The notes under the pieces: model-generated
What the model saw: the letters and a program-made list of their open reading frames with translations, nothing else
Databases searched by the model: none
Told to the model about the DNA's origin: nothing
Origin: Muraenolepis orangiensis
Lineage: Eukaryota > Chordata > Actinopteri > Gadiformes > Muraenolepididae
Assembly (NCBI GenBank): GCA_027704905.1
Contig: CM051007.1
Span: 27,902,895-27,966,894 of the forward strand
Direction of reading: 5' to 3'
Length of the DNA: 64,000 nucleotides
Position numbers and translations under genes: made by a program
In this document: one piece after another, positions 62,760 to 64,000 of the stretch
Numbering within the stretch: the first letter of the stretch is position 1
Layout: each line of letters begins with the position of its first letter

Positions 62760-63170
62760 ACTTCCTGCTTCCGGAGCCTTAAAAATCACAGAGCAGTGTA
62801 CTCTTACTTCCGGTAGTTACCCCAGATACGTGACAAACTGTGTCCCCTCCTCTCCTCTCTGTTATTGTGGTGTACCGGCTGCTCAACGTCCTAACAAAGA
62901 CAGCCCTACCTCAGTTTACACCATTTACCCAAAGACAAACTCCTCCGCAAGTCTTGTGTGAGGCTGATAAGGAGGATGAAGGTCCCTCGTTTCATGTTCT
63001 CAGGGGTAGCGCGTATGTCTGTAGTTCGCACTTTGACAAGGAGAGCATATACGTCTCGAAAAGTTGGCGGAATAGGCAAATAATGTCGGGTATGTGTGTG
63101 ATTAAAAGCACTGGTCCTGACCCCCACACACACTCCATCTCTCATCCGAATAGAGCCACACAATGAAGGG
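62760..63170 (+). other. Possible promoter and THAP-like coding fragment
   Basis: Two TTCCGG (ETS-type) motifs at about 62770 and 62808 precede an open frame, 62840-63166. It contains a CSSHFDKESI segment resembling the C..HF core of THAP zinc fingers. No full THAP domain can be traced and no splice model was built. Could be coincidence. Confidence 0.25.
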
Positions 63171-63185
63171 TAAGTGTGTGATTAA

Positions 63186-64000
63186 AAGCAGTAGGGCTGG
63201 GCGATACGGACCAAAGCCCAGTATTTTTAGGCTGCATCGCGATATACGATATATATCGGTATTTTATACAAATTTGGTTTTAACTCAATGCCACAAGTAT
63301 GTCACACGCACTTTTATTTTAAGATAACTCATATTCACAAGAATAACAGGCATTCCCTTTTAGAAAATATACAGCTGCACACTACATATTAACACGTAAA
63401 TGAAAAGGTACATTGAAATAATCAAAATCCATCAAATAAATAGCCTATATTAAATACTTAGGCATACCTCTGCTCCTACACAAAATCGCCTTCGTTCTAT
63501 GGCGATATATCCAGATAGAGCCACAAGACACAATGTCGGGGAATTGTATGATTCGGATTTAGACTTCTTCACTGTAGTGTTCATTCACTAGTTGAACCAC
63601 ATCATCTTGACCGACTTTTGGAAGGTTATGCAGCGATGTTGTCCAGCGATAACTGTCCTCCATGGTGAATGCCAAGGTGAATGCATTAACCGGAACTTGG
63701 GATACACTGCTTCAGCGATTTTTAACGGGTACTTCCGTCTTTCTAATCTAACGTGATATAGGCCTATTGAGGCTGGCGAAAATCCCAGCCCAGCCGAAAC
63801 CTACAAAAAGAATCCTGAACCGGACTCTACACGGTTTTACAAGTTTTTAAAAAACAACCTCCAACCACATTGTCCGTACGCCCCCCCCCCCAGGGTGACC
63901 CGCCAACCCCCCCTCCCCCTCCTTAGTCTGAGAGACCGGAGGCCAGGGCTGCTGTCTGGACTGGCGATGAGTTTCTCTGGACTGGCAGTGGCTGGGTTGT
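63186..64000. other. Repeat-rich right edge
   Basis: It begins with GGGCTGGGCGATA, a terminal motif of non-autonomous fish DNA transposons also seen in reverse at about 22060. The rest shows no recognisable gene; C runs occur at 63881-63920. Confidence 0.4.

Overview
This is a vertebrate nuclear genome window, almost certainly from a teleost fish. Genes have short exons with GT-AG introns, CA/GA microsatellites are extremely dense, and teleost-type transposons are present. I cannot name the species; the density of CA repeats would suit a gadiform, but that is a guess.

Left third (1-19.5 kb): an apolipoprotein cluster. On the minus strand apoE and apoA-IV genes alternate: apoE-1 (only its first coding exon, 76-118, is in the window), apoA-IV-1 (3984-5218), apoE-2 (9326-10997) and apoA-IV-2 (13308-14695). 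A third, more diverged apoA-IV-3 (17973-19422) lies on the plus strand, head to head with apoA-IV-2. Positions 1-5.53 kb and 10.88-15.03 kb are a nearly identical tandem duplication whose right edge falls in a CA microsatellite. Differences between the two copies expose mobile elements: a 1.5-kb LTR-like insertion with a filled site in one copy and an empty site in the other, and a small hAT MITE that is intact in one copy and half deleted in the other. A decayed hAT transposon with a perfect 8-bp target duplication (5808-7925) and an orphan exon of misato (msto1) lie between apoA-IV-1 and apoE-2.

Middle (21.6-44.5 kb), all minus strand: tomm40 (mitochondrial import pore, 9 coding exons), ddx6 (DEAD-box mRNA decay/translation repressor, 11 coding exons, long 3'UTR with a ~290-bp CA tract) and a trypsin-like serine protease (5 exons) with an odd C terminus.

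Right (46.4-64 kb): lipe (hormone-sensitive lipase, minus strand, 11 coding exons, microsatellites beside many splice sites, probable CRE-containing promoter near 56.4 kb), then a non-coding repeat-rich stretch and a broken Ty3/Gypsy retrotransposon (59141-62416, plus strand).

Functionally the window is a lipid-handling neighbourhood (apoE, apoA-IV, hormone-sensitive lipase) with housekeeping neighbours. It joins genes that in humans are split between 19q13 (APOE, TOMM40, LIPE) and 11q23 (APOA4, DDX6). All multi-exon models were built by hand from splice signals and reading phase; each complete model closes with a length divisible by three.
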